64,000 nt of DNA from Rhodospirillales bacterium BBD 1991-14 (GTDB lineage Bacteria; Pseudomonadota; Alphaproteobacteria; Kiloniellales; Kiloniellaceae), in the NCBI GenBank assembly GCA_001657395.1, contig LYSY01000001.1, positions 124,001 through 188,000 on the forward strand, in the 5' to 3' direction. Positions 26,872-35,765 of the stretch are shown in pieces. The notes under the pieces are model-generated. The model did not search any database. It had not been told where the DNA came from and was given only the letters and a program-made list of their open reading frames with translations. A program made the translations under genes and the position numbers. The number at the start of each line of letters is the position of its first letter. The stretch's first letter is position 1.

Positions 26872-29496
26872 TCAGGTCAGCAGGGGATCGGTCATCACCT
26901 CGACCAGCGCCGGCCCCTTGGCCGCCACAGCCGCACGCAGGGCCGCGTCGAGGTCTTCTGTGCGGTCCACGCGGTAGCCTTCGCCGCCGCAGAGGCGGGC
27001 GTAATCGGCAAAACCGGGGTTCTGCAGGGAGGTCTGCCAGACCTTCCACTCGCCGTCGCGCTGTTCCTTGGAGATCTTGCCCAGTTCGCCGTTGTTCAGC
27101 AGCACATGGGTGATGTCCATGCCGTACTTCACTGCGGTGGTGAACTCCCCCATGTACTGCCCGAAGCCGCCGTCGCCGCTGATGGCGACCACCTTGCGGC
27201 CGGTGTCGGCCGCCCAGGCGCCCATGGCGGCCGGAAAGCCGAAGCCGATGGACCCGAGATAGCCCGACATCAGCACCGACTGGGACCGGCATTCGAAGTA
27301 GCGCCCGAAAGAGTAGGTGTTGTTGCCGACATCGACGCTGAGGATGGCATCTTCGGGCACCGCTTCGGCCAGACGGTCGAAGAGGATGGCCGAGTTGACG
27401 CCCTGGCCGTTGTCCTTGGCGGCCCGCTCGGCCTTTTCCCTGCGCCAGGCTTTCCAGCGTTCCGCCAGCTCGCCGCGCTGGTCGCTGCAGGCGCGGCCGG
27501 CGGGCAGGCCGTCGCGCAGCAGCGCTGCGGTCATGCCGATGTCGCCCCAGATCGGCTCGTCGACGCCGTGGAACTTGCCCAGGGCCATGCGGTCGAAGTC
27601 CACCTGGATGGTCGGTTTGCGGGCATCGATGCCGGTGTGGTGGGAGAAGGAGGCGCCGAACACGATCAGGAGATCCGACTCGTTCATGAACCAGCTCGCC
27701 ACCGGCGTGCCGCTGCGCCCGAGGACGCCGCCACCCAGGGGGTGGTGATCGCCGATCAGGCCCTTGGCCTTGAAGGTGGTGATGACAGGCGCATTCAGGG
27801 CCTCGGCCAGAGCGGTCACCTCGGCGATTCCATCGCGCGCGCCATAACCGACGATGATCAGCGGGCGCCTGGCGCGGGCGATCCGGGCGAGCGCATGGTC
27901 AATCGACTGTTTGGGCGGCGTGATGGCCGTGGGTGACAGCCGGCCCTCCGGGCGGCCGGGGCCCGCCTTGCCGGCATCGATGACCTGCACCTCGTCCGGC
28001 AGAATGAGGTGCGCCACGTCGCGCTCGATCACCGCATTCTTGACCGCCAGCGAGGCCAGCTCCGCATGGTCGCTGTCCGGCAGGACCGACTGGCTGAAGC
28101 GGGTCACCGCTTCGAAGGCGGAGGAGAGATCGATGTCCTGGAAGGCACCGGGGCCCATGACCTGGGTCTGCACCTGACCGGTCAGCGCGATCACCGGCGC
28201 CCTGTCGACCTTTGCGTCCCAGAGCCCGGTCAACAGGTTCGTGGCGCCGGGCCCGGCGATGGAGAGACAGGCCGCCGGCCGGCCGGTCGCCTTGGCATAG
28301 CCGGAGCAGGCGAAGGCCGCCGCGCCCTCGTGGCGGATGCCGAAGAAGCGCATCCTGCCGCGGCCCTCCTGGACGCGCAGGGCCTCCGCCATGCCGAGGT
28401 TCGAATGCCCGACCATGCCGAAGACCGTGTCGACGCCCCACTCCGCCAGGGTCTCGGCGATCACGTGGCTGACCGTCCAGTCGGAGCGCTTGGGCTTCGG
28501 CAGGGCGATCTCCACATTGCCGTTTTCTTCGCGCACCTTCAGGGTTTCGACGCTGTGCTCGTTGCCGCGGCCCTTACCGGTCTTGAGGTCGAAGTCGTAG
28601 CCGTGCCAGGGGCAGCGCAGCGCGCCGTCACAGAGGTTGCCTTCGCCCAGCGGGCCGCCCTGGTGCGGGCAGCGCCCGTCGAGTGCGCGCAGTTCCCCGT
28701 CCAGCCGGGTGAGGGCGACCTGCTTCTCGCCCACCGTCAGCGCCTGCACCTTGCCCTCGGTAAAGTCTTCGGACCCGCCCACAGCGACCCAGGCCTCCTC
28801 GCCGGCTTCGCCCGCCCGGGCGGCCTTGGAGATGGTCAGCGCCTCGTCATCGTGGAAGCCCGCGTACCAGTGGCTGCCGTCGCAGAAAGGCTTGTTGCGT
28901 GAATGACCGCAGCGGCAGAGCACATAGTGCTCGCGGCTGGCACCCTCTCCGAAGGCTGTGTCTTTCAGTTCCACGCCGCCGCGCACGTAGTAGGGGCCGT
29001 CACGGGAGATCTGAACTTCCGCATCCTCATGGAAGTCGGTCTGGGCCGCGCCGTCCTCCAGATAGCTGAGCGCGCCGGAGGGGCATTTGCGGATGGTCTC
29101 GATGATCCGGTCCTTCGCCGCGCCGTTGGGGTCGATCCAGGGCTCGACCGCGGAACGCCAGACCGAAGGCAGGCCGGAGGTGCAGTAACCGGCATGGGAA
29201 CAGACGCCGCGGTTGTCGAGGACGGTGATCTCCTGGCCCTCGTAGCGGTCGAGTGTATCGGCCATACGATCATCGTCCTTGGCGCCTGTGAAGCCAATCT
29301 GGCTGTGCGTGCCGTCGCAGAAGGGCTTGTTTTTGGAGGCGCCGCAGCGGCAGAGGAAGACGGTTTTCTTCGCAGAGATCGCTTCGCCGCGCGAGTTGAA
29401 AAACGCGGAGAGCCCTGTGACCTTCAGCGGACCGTCCTCTTCGACGTCGATCGTGACCCCGGGATTGCCGCTGCTGCCCGCTTTGTTCTCTGCCAT
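26872..29496 (-). CDS. Multi-iron-sulfur fusion: CDGSH / mono-cluster ferredoxin / CDGSH / Rieske / ThDP enzyme
   Basis: 874 residues in one frame. First CDGSH ligands C49, C51, C60, H64. Next a divergent 4Fe-4S mono-cluster region with C99, C105 and C138-P (CSHAGYC, IRKCPSGAL). Second CDGSH ligands C194, C196, C205, H209. Rieske ligands C276-x-H278 and C295-x2-H298. From about 338 to the end lies a full ThDP enzyme of the acetolactate synthase/pyruvate oxidase type with catalytic glutamate E390 (RHEGAAAFA) and GDG 774-776 followed by NN 801-802. The likely reaction is decarboxylation of a 2-oxoacid with electrons passed to the attached clusters; the substrate is unknown. No signal peptide. 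The encoding is continuous, so this is a true fusion. Confidence 0.85.
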   Translation of the reverse strand: MAENKAGSSGNPGVTIDVEEDGPLKVTGLSAFFNSRGEAISAKKTVFLCRCGASKNKPFCDGTHSQIGFTGAKDDDRMADTLDRYEGQEITVLDNRGVCSHAGYCTSGLPSVWRSAVEPWIDPNGAAKDRIIETIRKCPSGALSYLEDGAAQTDFHEDAEVQISRDGPYYVRGGVELKDTAFGEGASREHYVLCRCGHSRNKPFCDGSHWYAGFHDDEALTISKAARAGEAGEEAWVAVGGSEDFTEGKVQALTVGEKQVALTRLDGELRALDGRCPHQGGPLGEGNLCDGALRCPWHGYDFDLKTGKGRGNEHSVETLKVREENGNVEIALPKPKRSDWTVSHVIAETLAEWGVDTVFGMVGHSNLGMAEALRVQEGRGRMRFFGIRHEGAAAFACSGYAKATGRPAACLSIAGPGATNLLTGLWDAKVDRAPVIALTGQVQTQVMGPGAFQDIDLSSAFEAVTRFSQSVLPDSDHAELASLAVKNAVIERDVAHLILPDEVQVIDAGKAGPGRPEGRLSPTAITPPKQSIDHALARIARARRPLIIVGYGARDGIAEVTALAEALNAPVITTFKAKGLIGDHHPLGGGVLGRSGTPVASWFMNESDLLIVFGASFSHHTGIDARKPTIQVDFDRMALGKFHGVDEPIWGDIGMTAALLRDGLPAGRACSDQRGELAERWKAWRREKAERAAKDNGQGVNSAILFDRLAEAVPEDAILSVDVGNNTYSFGRYFECRSQSVLMSGYLGSIGFGFPAAMGAWAADTGRKVVAISGDGGFGQYMGEFTTAVKYGMDITHVLLNNGELGKISKEQRDGEWKVWQTSLQNPGFADYARLCGGEGYRVDRTEDLDAALRAAVAAKGPALVEVMTDPLLT

Positions 29497-29686
29497 GACC
29501 TGTTCTCCTGTTCTTCCTTGAAACCTGCAACCGGCGTCACCTTCTGGGCATCAGACCCTGCGGTGCGTCCGTGCCCAATCACGCTGCGGTACCATGCTAG
29601 TGAAGCCGCCGTGTCATCACGAGCGCGACTTTGTGACAAAACCGCCGACTCCCGAGGGTTGGCGGGAGCGAAGGGAGCATAGTTGA

Positions 29687-30082
29687 ATGGATGTGTTTTC
29701 CGCACTGCTGCAGCCGGTGGTCCTGATCTCCGGCGTCGGCCTGCTGATTCTCTCGACGACGGCGCGCTTCGGGCAACTGGAGGCCCAGCTCAACCGTCTG
29801 GCCGGCGCGGGCGATGACCGCGGCGGGGAACTGATGCGTCATCTGCTGTCGCGCGCTCGCAAGTTCCGCTTTGCCCTGATGTCTCTTTATGCGAGTGCGG
29901 CTCTTCTGGCCGGGACGACCCTGCTCGGGGGCGTCCTGTCGCTGGTGTCCTCTCTGGCTGTGCCTCTGACCCAGGTCCTGACCTGCTTTGCCGTGGTCTG
30001 GATCTTTACGGCCCTGGTTGCGCTGCTGGCGGAATCGCGCCTCGCCATCGAGACGCTGGAGCATCAGGCGAAGATCGACTAG
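29687..30082 (+). CDS. DUF2721-family membrane protein
   Basis: 131 residues with three hydrophobic segments (about 8-25, 62-85, 90-115). The pattern LISGVGLLILSTTARFGQLEAQLNRL and the later LMSLYASAALLAGTTLL agree with DUF2721 proteins. Function of the family is not known. It has an AAGGGAG site before the ATG and is transcribed away from the fusion gene. It converges on the RCK_C gene with 29 bases between stops. Confidence 0.75.
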   Translation: MDVFSALLQPVVLISGVGLLILSTTARFGQLEAQLNRLAGAGDDRGGELMRHLLSRARKFRFALMSLYASAALLAGTTLLGGVLSLVSSLAVPLTQVLTCFAVVWIFTALVALLAESRLAIETLEHQAKID

Positions 30083-30111
30083 CAGCCGGTGACGCTGGGC
30101 GATGCTGCCCC

Positions 30112-30810
30112 TCATGCTGGCGTAGCCTTCGCCCCGGCGGCGGCATTGAGCGTGGCGTCCAGGCCCTCTGCGGGGCCGTAGAGAAAGACTTGGTCGCCGG
30201 CTTCCAGTTCCTGCTCCGCCTGCGGTCGGTCCAGGAAGCGGCCATCGGGCTTTTCGAGCCCCAGGATCAACCGGTCTCCAAAGGGAATGTCTTGCAGGTT
30301 GCGGCCCACAAGCCCGCTGTCCGGATGGGCCAGAACCTGCAGGATACAGTGGTCGGCGGGAAGCTGCAGCAGCGTAAGGGGGCGCCGCCCGCCGAAGCCT
30401 TCGGTCCTGGTCAGCAGGGCGGCGATGATCCCGCACAGGATGCGGTCCGCGACGGGGTTGAGCGCCGCGAACCACAGGACGACCAGCACCAGGGCCAGCC
30501 AGAGAAGCTGGGTCAGCATGGAGCTCTGGGAGCTGCTGGAGCCAACGAGGGAGACGATTACGGTCGCCATCACGGAGACGAAGCCGAGGCTGCCGACGAC
30601 CATAAGCAGGCTGACGATGCGCCGGCGTACCGGATGGTTCACCAGGGCCTCTGACTCCGATGTCGTGAAGCCGGTGCCGGTAAAGGCGGAACGCGCCTGA
30701 AAGCGGGCGGTGGCCTCCGGCAGGCCGGTGAGACGCAGCGCGACCGCGCCGGTACGGATGACCAGGACGGAGAGGGTCAGCACCACGAAGAGTGTGAGGG
30801 CGGCAATCAT
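30112..30810 (-). CDS. Membrane protein with C-terminal RCK_C (TrkA-C) domain
   Basis: 232 residues. An N-terminal part with three or four membrane segments includes a TrkH-like phrase (FQARSAFTGTGFTTSESEALVNHPVRRRIV). It is followed by a cytoplasmic RCK_C domain at about 150-225 (CILQVLAHPDSGLVGRNLQDIPFGDRLILGL, LEAGDQVFLYGP). Such proteins sense ligands such as ions or nucleotides. The ATG at 30810 overlaps the antiporter stop (ATGA), so it probably modulates that transporter. It is too small to be a complete Trk potassium channel. Confidence 0.7.
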   Translation of the reverse strand: MIAALTLFVVLTLSVLVIRTGAVALRLTGLPEATARFQARSAFTGTGFTTSESEALVNHPVRRRIVSLLMVVGSLGFVSVMATVIVSLVGSSSSQSSMLTQLLWLALVLVVLWFAALNPVADRILCGIIAALLTRTEGFGGRRPLTLLQLPADHCILQVLAHPDSGLVGRNLQDIPFGDRLILGLEKPDGRFLDRPQAEQELEAGDQVFLYGPAEGLDATLNAAAGAKATPA

Positions 30811-32087
30811 GACGCCACCGTCGTACCGGTCGAGGCGTCGTGGCGCGTCGGCATCTCGCCGACCGGCTCGTTCTCCGGGCACTCGCCCATGCGCTCCGCC
30901 AAGGCGCCGTAGGCCCGCGCGGCGGGCGCTGCCGAGACCCCGTGAAGAACAATACTGAACGCGACCGTGCAGATGACAACCAACAGGATGGGCTCCTGCG
31001 CCGGAATGGCGCTTTCCTCCAGCACCAGGAGAGCGAAGAGAAAGGAGGCCAGCCCCCTCGGGCCGAACCAGGCGAGGAACCCGACGGTCGCGAGACTCAC
31101 GCGGGCCCCGATCAGGGACAGTGCAACCGGCACCATGCGGATCACCGTGAGGCTGAGGATGGCGTAGAGCGCATGCGTCCAGGTGACATGGTGGAGCGCC
31201 TCGGGGAGAAAAGCCGCGCCGAAGATCATGAAGGTCAGCAGGACCAGCAACTGGCCTTCCGCTTCCGCGAACTCGAAGATGAAGGTGCAGCGTCCGCGCA
31301 CGTGATTGCCGAAGACGATTCCGGCGGTGAAGGCGGCGATGAAGCCGTTGCCCCCAATGACTTCGGCGCCTGCGAAGGCCAGCAGGGCGAGGCCCAGAAT
31401 GGCGGCCCCCTCGAAGCTTTCGGACATCCGGTCGGTGGCGACCGCGCGGTCGATCAGCCGGGCGCCCAGGGCGCCGATCGCAATGCCGGCGAGCGGCCCC
31501 AGAGTGATCTGCTTCAGGCCGAAGGCGATCCAGTTTTGCTCGCCCGCCGCGCCGGGCGCAATGCTGGCGAGGCTCGCGAACAGCAGGACCAGCGGCAGGG
31601 CGATCCCGTCGTTGAGCCCGCTCTCCACATTGAGGGCCTGGCGAATGCGCACCGGCACGCGGGTGTTCGAGACCACAGCCTGCCCGAGGGCGGCATCCGT
31701 CGGCGCCAGGATCGCCGCCAGCAGCGCCGCTTCCCAGAGCGAAAACCCGAAGGGCAGCAGCAGCGCAAGGGCGGCGCCCAGCACCACCGTCAGCGGCATG
31801 CCGACGATCAGCATGCGCAGAGGCAGGTTGTGGTCGCGTCGTACCCGGCGCAGGTCGATCCGCGCAGCATCTGAAAACAGGACGAGTATGAGGGTGAGTT
31901 CGGCGAGGCCGTGCACGATGCTGTGGTCGATGGCGAGATCCGCTAGACCCAACCCGCCTTCACCGATCAGCAGGCCAAAGCCCGCGAAGACCATGGGGGC
32001 GGTAACGATCCCCGCCTGGACGCGGTTGGAGATCAAACTGAAGGTGATGACCCCGGCGGCGATCACCACAAAGCCCAAGGTATCCAC
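30807..32087 (-). CDS. CPA1-family cation:proton antiporter (NhaP-like)
   Basis: 426 residues with about 12 membrane segments. Typical elements are GLGLADLAIDHSIVHGLAELTLILVLFSDAARID, LAPTDAALGQAVV (the functional aspartate), ESGLNDGIALPLVLL (the ND pair) and FGPRGLASFLFALLV. It exchanges sodium or potassium for protons. GTG 32087 is chosen because AAAAGGGGAA lies about 5 bases upstream; an ATG at 32192 would add a hydrophilic stretch with no family support. The gene ends overlapping the RCK_C protein start. Confidence 0.85.
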   Translation of the reverse strand: MDTLGFVVIAAGVITFSLISNRVQAGIVTAPMVFAGFGLLIGEGGLGLADLAIDHSIVHGLAELTLILVLFSDAARIDLRRVRRDHNLPLRMLIVGMPLTVVLGAALALLLPFGFSLWEAALLAAILAPTDAALGQAVVSNTRVPVRIRQALNVESGLNDGIALPLVLLFASLASIAPGAAGEQNWIAFGLKQITLGPLAGIAIGALGARLIDRAVATDRMSESFEGAAILGLALLAFAGAEVIGGNGFIAAFTAGIVFGNHVRGRCTFIFEFAEAEGQLLVLLTFMIFGAAFLPEALHHVTWTHALYAILSLTVIRMVPVALSLIGARVSLATVGFLAWFGPRGLASFLFALLVLEESAIPAQEPILLVVICTVAFSIVLHGVSAAPAARAYGALAERMGECPENEPVGEMPTRHDASTGTTVAS

Positions 32088-32255
32088 GACATTCCCCTTT
32101 TTCCGTCCGATCGCGGGGCCGGGAACGCCGCGCAGGTCCGGAGTTCCGGCCCGACTGGGAGACTCTAGCAGACTCCCGCCGCGCCGAACCACGCATCACC
32201 GATGCCGGAGGGCCTGCACGGGTTACGTGGAGGAAGGAGGGGTAGAGGTTTTGCG

Positions 32256-33017
32256 TCAGGCGAGACCGACGAGACGGCGGCCTTCCTCGGTCTTGAGGGA
32301 GAAGTCGGTCCCGGCATAGGCGGCGCCGGCATCGCCGCAGAGCCAGACGACGGCCTCGGCCGCCCAGTCCGCCGGGATATGCACGGAGGGATCGAGCTGG
32401 CTGACCGGATTGATACCTGAGCTCTTGATGGCCACCTGCATGTCGGTCGCCACTGTGCCCGGGCTCAGGCCGACCACGCGAATGCCCTTGTCGCCGTACT
32501 CCTTGTCGGCGCAGCGGGTGAGGGCGAGAGCAGCGGCCTTGGAGGAGCAGTAGTGGCTCCAGCCCTCCAGCGCAGAGGTCGCCGCGCCGGAGCTGATGTT
32601 GACGACGATGCCGGATCCCTGGGCCAGCATGATCGGAAGCGCTGCCCGCAGGCCGTGGTAGACACCCTTGTAGTTCACGTCCGCGACCTTTGCCCAGTCG
32701 TCGGGATCGGACTCGGCAAGGCGGCTGATCGGGTCGATCAGCCCGGCGTTGTTGACCAGGATGTCGAGCCGCCCGAAGCGCTCGACGCAGTGTTCCACCG
32801 CGGCGCTGACACCCTCGTAGCGGCTGACGTCGCAGGTCTTGGCGTCCGCCGCGCCCCCTGCGGCGCGGATCTCTCCGGCCAGGCGGTCGATCGCGTCACC
32901 TGACCGCGCGGTCAGCAGTACGGCGGCGCCGCGGTCCGCAAGTTTGCGCGCGCTGGCGGCGCCGATCCCGCGGCTGGCGCCGGTCACCAATGCCACCTTT
33001 CCGGTCAGGTCGGTCAT
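32256..33017 (-). CDS. Short-chain dehydrogenase/reductase (SDR)
   Basis: 253 residues, classical SDR size. Cofactor motif TGASRGIG at 13-20, NNAG near 89, catalytic serine in NISSG and the Y-x3-K pair in YCSSKAA. It reduces or oxidises an alcohol or carbonyl with NAD(P); the R/S at the end of beta-2 (LTARSGD) tends to favour NADP. The divergent LysR gene starts 160 bases away and probably regulates it. The substrate is not predictable. Confidence 0.85.
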   Translation of the reverse strand: MTDLTGKVALVTGASRGIGAASARKLADRGAAVLLTARSGDAIDRLAGEIRAAGGAADAKTCDVSRYEGVSAAVEHCVERFGRLDILVNNAGLIDPISRLAESDPDDWAKVADVNYKGVYHGLRAALPIMLAQGSGIVVNISSGAATSALEGWSHYCSSKAAALALTRCADKEYGDKGIRVVGLSPGTVATDMQVAIKSSGINPVSQLDPSVHIPADWAAEAVVWLCGDAGAAYAGTDFSLKTEEGRRLVGLA

Positions 33018-33176
33018 CGCAGAACTCTCCCATTACACCTGTGCTGTCCAAGGCCTTGCCGCCATCAGCCCGCATTTTGCCGTGCCGGGGCCATCAGCGT
33101 CGAGCAGCAGGCTATTGCGAAGTCGTTGAACATTAAATAGCCTGATTGACATAATACCCATGCGATATCAGCACGA

Positions 33177-34082
33177 ATGAATATGGAAAGCCTACGCTTG
33201 CTGGTCGACGTCGGTCACCGCCTCAGTTTCGCGGCTGTGGCGAAGGACCGCGGCATCGATCCGTCTTCCGTGTCCCGCGCCATCGGGCTGATGGAGGAAG
33301 AACTCGGTGTCCGCCTGTTCCAGCGCACGACCCGTCGCATGAGCCTGACGGAGGGCGGCGCGGTCTTTCTCCGGCGGCTCTCGGCAATCCTCGACCAGTT
33401 CGACGAAGCGCGGGAGGAGGCGCGCGCCGTCAGCGCGGCGCCGTCGGGGACCCTGCGCATGACCGCCTCCGTTGCCTTCGGCGAAAGAGTCGTCATGCCG
33501 CTCGTCCCGGCCTTCCGTGCCGCCTATCCGGGCGTCCGCCTGGAACTGGTCCTCTCAGACGCCAATGTCGATCTGGTGGCCGAGGGCATCGACCTGGCGG
33601 TGCGCCTGGGCCCGGGGGTTTCCGGCGATGTGGTCTCCGCCAAATTCCTCGACACCCGCTACCGGGTCTGTGCGGCGCCGCAATACCTGGCGCGCGCAGC
33701 GAAGCTGCAACACCCGGAGGGACTGGAGAATCATCGCTGCGTGCTCTTCACGCTGCCGGGCTTTCGCTCCGCCTGGCGCTTCCGCGACCAGCGGGGGCAG
33801 ATCACGAAGGTGCCGGTGGCCGGTGATCTGGCGGTGTCATCCGCGCTCAGCCTACGCTCCGCGGTGGTCGCCGGGGCGGGACCGGGCCTTCTGGCCGACT
33901 GGCTCATCGACGACGACCTTGCCGCCGGCCATCTGGTCGATCTCTTTCCCGGCTACGAGGTCACGGCCACGACCTTCGACACCGCAGCCTGGTTTGTCTA
34001 TCCGAGCCGCGCCTACCTGCCGCGCAAGGTGCGGGTGATGATCGACTTCCTACGGGCCGAGGTGAAGAGGACGTCTGCTTAG
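33177..34082 (+). CDS. LysR-family transcriptional regulator
   Basis: 301 residues. An N-terminal winged helix (about 3-62) with SLRLLVDVGHRLSFAAVAKDRGIDPSSVSRAIGLMEEELGVRLFQRTTRR is followed by a substrate-binding co-inducer domain, of the clade in which GTLRMTASVAFGE opens the effector domain. It is divergent from the SDR gene, its likely target. ATG 33177 and 33183 are both possible. A perfect TTGACA lies at 33146-33151. Its last bases overlap the betC stop by 3 bases in a convergent arrangement. Confidence 0.85.
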   Translation: MNMESLRLLVDVGHRLSFAAVAKDRGIDPSSVSRAIGLMEEELGVRLFQRTTRRMSLTEGGAVFLRRLSAILDQFDEAREEARAVSAAPSGTLRMTASVAFGERVVMPLVPAFRAAYPGVRLELVLSDANVDLVAEGIDLAVRLGPGVSGDVVSAKFLDTRYRVCAAPQYLARAAKLQHPEGLENHRCVLFTLPGFRSAWRFRDQRGQITKVPVAGDLAVSSALSLRSAVVAGAGPGLLADWLIDDDLAAGHLVDLFPGYEVTATTFDTAAWFVYPSRAYLPRKVRVMIDFLRAEVKRTSA

Positions 34083-35590
34083 GGAAAGCGCGCCTCATCC
34101 TCAACGACGTTGAGGTCCATATGGTTGCGCATATAGCGCTCCGCGGCCTGCGTATCAGGCGTGTGGTCCCAGGGGTGGTAGCGGCCCTGGCGCAGGGCCT
34201 CATAGACAATCCAGCGGTTGGCCTGGCTGCGCCGCACCGCCGTATCGAAGGCCTCCAGGTCCCAGTACGCGTCCACCTTGTCCAGGAAGCCGTGGACCCG
34301 CACCGCTTCAGCCGGATCGTCCGCCAGGTTACGCCGTTCCAGGGGGTCGGCCTCCAGATCGAAGAGCTGCGGCGGATCGAGCAGGCAGTGATTGAACTTG
34401 AAACGGCCCTCGCGGATCGAGACCAGGGGCGCCTCGGACCCCTCGGCGGCGTACTCCATCAGCACCGGTGCGCGTAGCGCCCGTTCGCCGGAGATGATCG
34501 GCAGCAAGGAATGGCCGTCAAGCACCTGGCCTTCGGCCTGTAGGTCGATGCCCGCCAGCGCCGCCAGGGTCGGCGCGATATCGAGCGCGGAGACCGGCGT
34601 ATCGATCGTCCCGGGCGCCAGGTCGGGTCCGGCAATCATCAGCGGAATGCGGGCCGATCCTTCGAAGAAGCTCATTTTGAACCACAGGCCGCGCTCGCCC
34701 AGCATGTCGCCGTGGTCGGAACAGAACAGTACCACCGTGTTCTCGCTCTGACCGCAGGCTTCCAGCGCCGCCAGCAATTGCCCGATCTTGTCGTCGAGGT
34801 AGGAGATGTTGGCGAAGTAGGCCCGCCGCGCTGTGCGGACATGCTCCGGCGTCACCGCGTAGTTCCGGTGATCCAGCGCTTCCAGCAGCCGCCGGCTGTG
34901 CGGGTCGTGGTCACTGAAGTCCAAGGCCGGTGTCTCCGGCGACAAGGCCGGGCAGTCTTCGTAGAGATCCCAGTACTGCTGCCGGGCCACGTAGGGGTCG
35001 TGGGGATGGGTGAAGCTCACGCAGAGGCACCAGGGGTTTTCCGCCGCGCCCCGGGCGAGACGGTAAATCTCGCTTTCGCCGTGGAAGGCTGCTTCGTCGT
35101 CGAACTCCAGCTGGTTGGTGATGGCGGCGACGCCGGCGCCGGTCACGGAGCCGAGGTTGTGATACCACCAGTCGATCCGCTCTCCAGGCTTGCGGTAGTC
35201 CGGCGTCCAGCCGAAGTCGGCGGGATAGATGTCGGTGGTGAGGCGCCGCTCGAAGCCATGCAACTGGTCGGGACCGACGAAGTGCATCTTGCCGCTGAGC
35301 GCCGTGCGATAACCCGCGCGCCGCAGGTGGTGGGCAAAGGTGGGCAGGCTCGCCGTGAACTCGGCGGCGTTGTCATAGACCCCGGTCTTCGACGGCAGCA
35401 GTCCGGTCATGAAGGAGGCGCGCGCCGGCAGGCAGAGGGGACTCGGCGTGTAGCAGCTCGAAAAGCGTAAAGCGCGCGCCGCCAGGGCCTTCAGATGCGG
35501 CGTCTGCAGGAACGCGGCAGGGCCGTCCGGGCAGAGCGTTCCTGCCATCTGGTCGACCATCAGGATCAGAAAGTTGGGCCGCCGGCTCAT
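34079..35590 (-). CDS. betC: Choline-sulfatase
   Basis: 503 residues. The sulfatase signature SPLCLPARASFMTG contains C53-x-P55-x-R57, where C53 should be converted to formylglycine, and metal ligand D13 (MVDQM). GKMHFVGPDQLHGFERRL and TDIYPADFGWTPDY, with the C-terminal tail FDTAVRRSQANRWIVYEAL, are hallmarks of BetC. It releases sulfate from choline-O-sulfate, giving choline for carbon, nitrogen or betaine. ATG 35590 has AAGGAG 8 bases upstream. The divergent LysR gene is the expected regulator. Confidence 0.9.
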   Translation of the reverse strand: MSRRPNFLILMVDQMAGTLCPDGPAAFLQTPHLKALAARALRFSSCYTPSPLCLPARASFMTGLLPSKTGVYDNAAEFTASLPTFAHHLRRAGYRTALSGKMHFVGPDQLHGFERRLTTDIYPADFGWTPDYRKPGERIDWWYHNLGSVTGAGVAAITNQLEFDDEAAFHGESEIYRLARGAAENPWCLCVSFTHPHDPYVARQQYWDLYEDCPALSPETPALDFSDHDPHSRRLLEALDHRNYAVTPEHVRTARRAYFANISYLDDKIGQLLAALEACGQSENTVVLFCSDHGDMLGERGLWFKMSFFEGSARIPLMIAGPDLAPGTIDTPVSALDIAPTLAALAGIDLQAEGQVLDGHSLLPIISGERALRAPVLMEYAAEGSEAPLVSIREGRFKFNHCLLDPPQLFDLEADPLERRNLADDPAEAVRVHGFLDKVDAYWDLEAFDTAVRRSQANRWIVYEALRQGRYHPWDHTPDTQAAERYMRNHMDLNVVEDEARFP

Positions 35591-35696
35591 TGCGCTGTCT
35601 CCTTGTCCATTCACTCCCGAGACTCATGGCTAGCTTGAGAGCCGCCGCGCTGCTGACGAAATCGCGACCCAGGACTGGCGCAAAGCGTCGGCAGTG

Positions 35697-35710
35697 CCTT
35701 AAGCTTAAGG
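35697..35710. promoter_or_regulatory. 14-bp palindrome, candidate LysR operator of betC
   Basis: CCTTAAGCTTAAGG is a perfect palindrome in the divergent region between betC and the LysR gene. The same CCTTAA/TTAAG half-sequence recurs between the mttB-like and dimethylglycine-dehydrogenase-like genes, supporting a shared regulator. Confidence 0.5.
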
Positions 35711-35765
35711 GAATTTGACGTTGATCGTAAGATGAGTCGAACTCGGGCGGGGAGGCGATGCGCAA

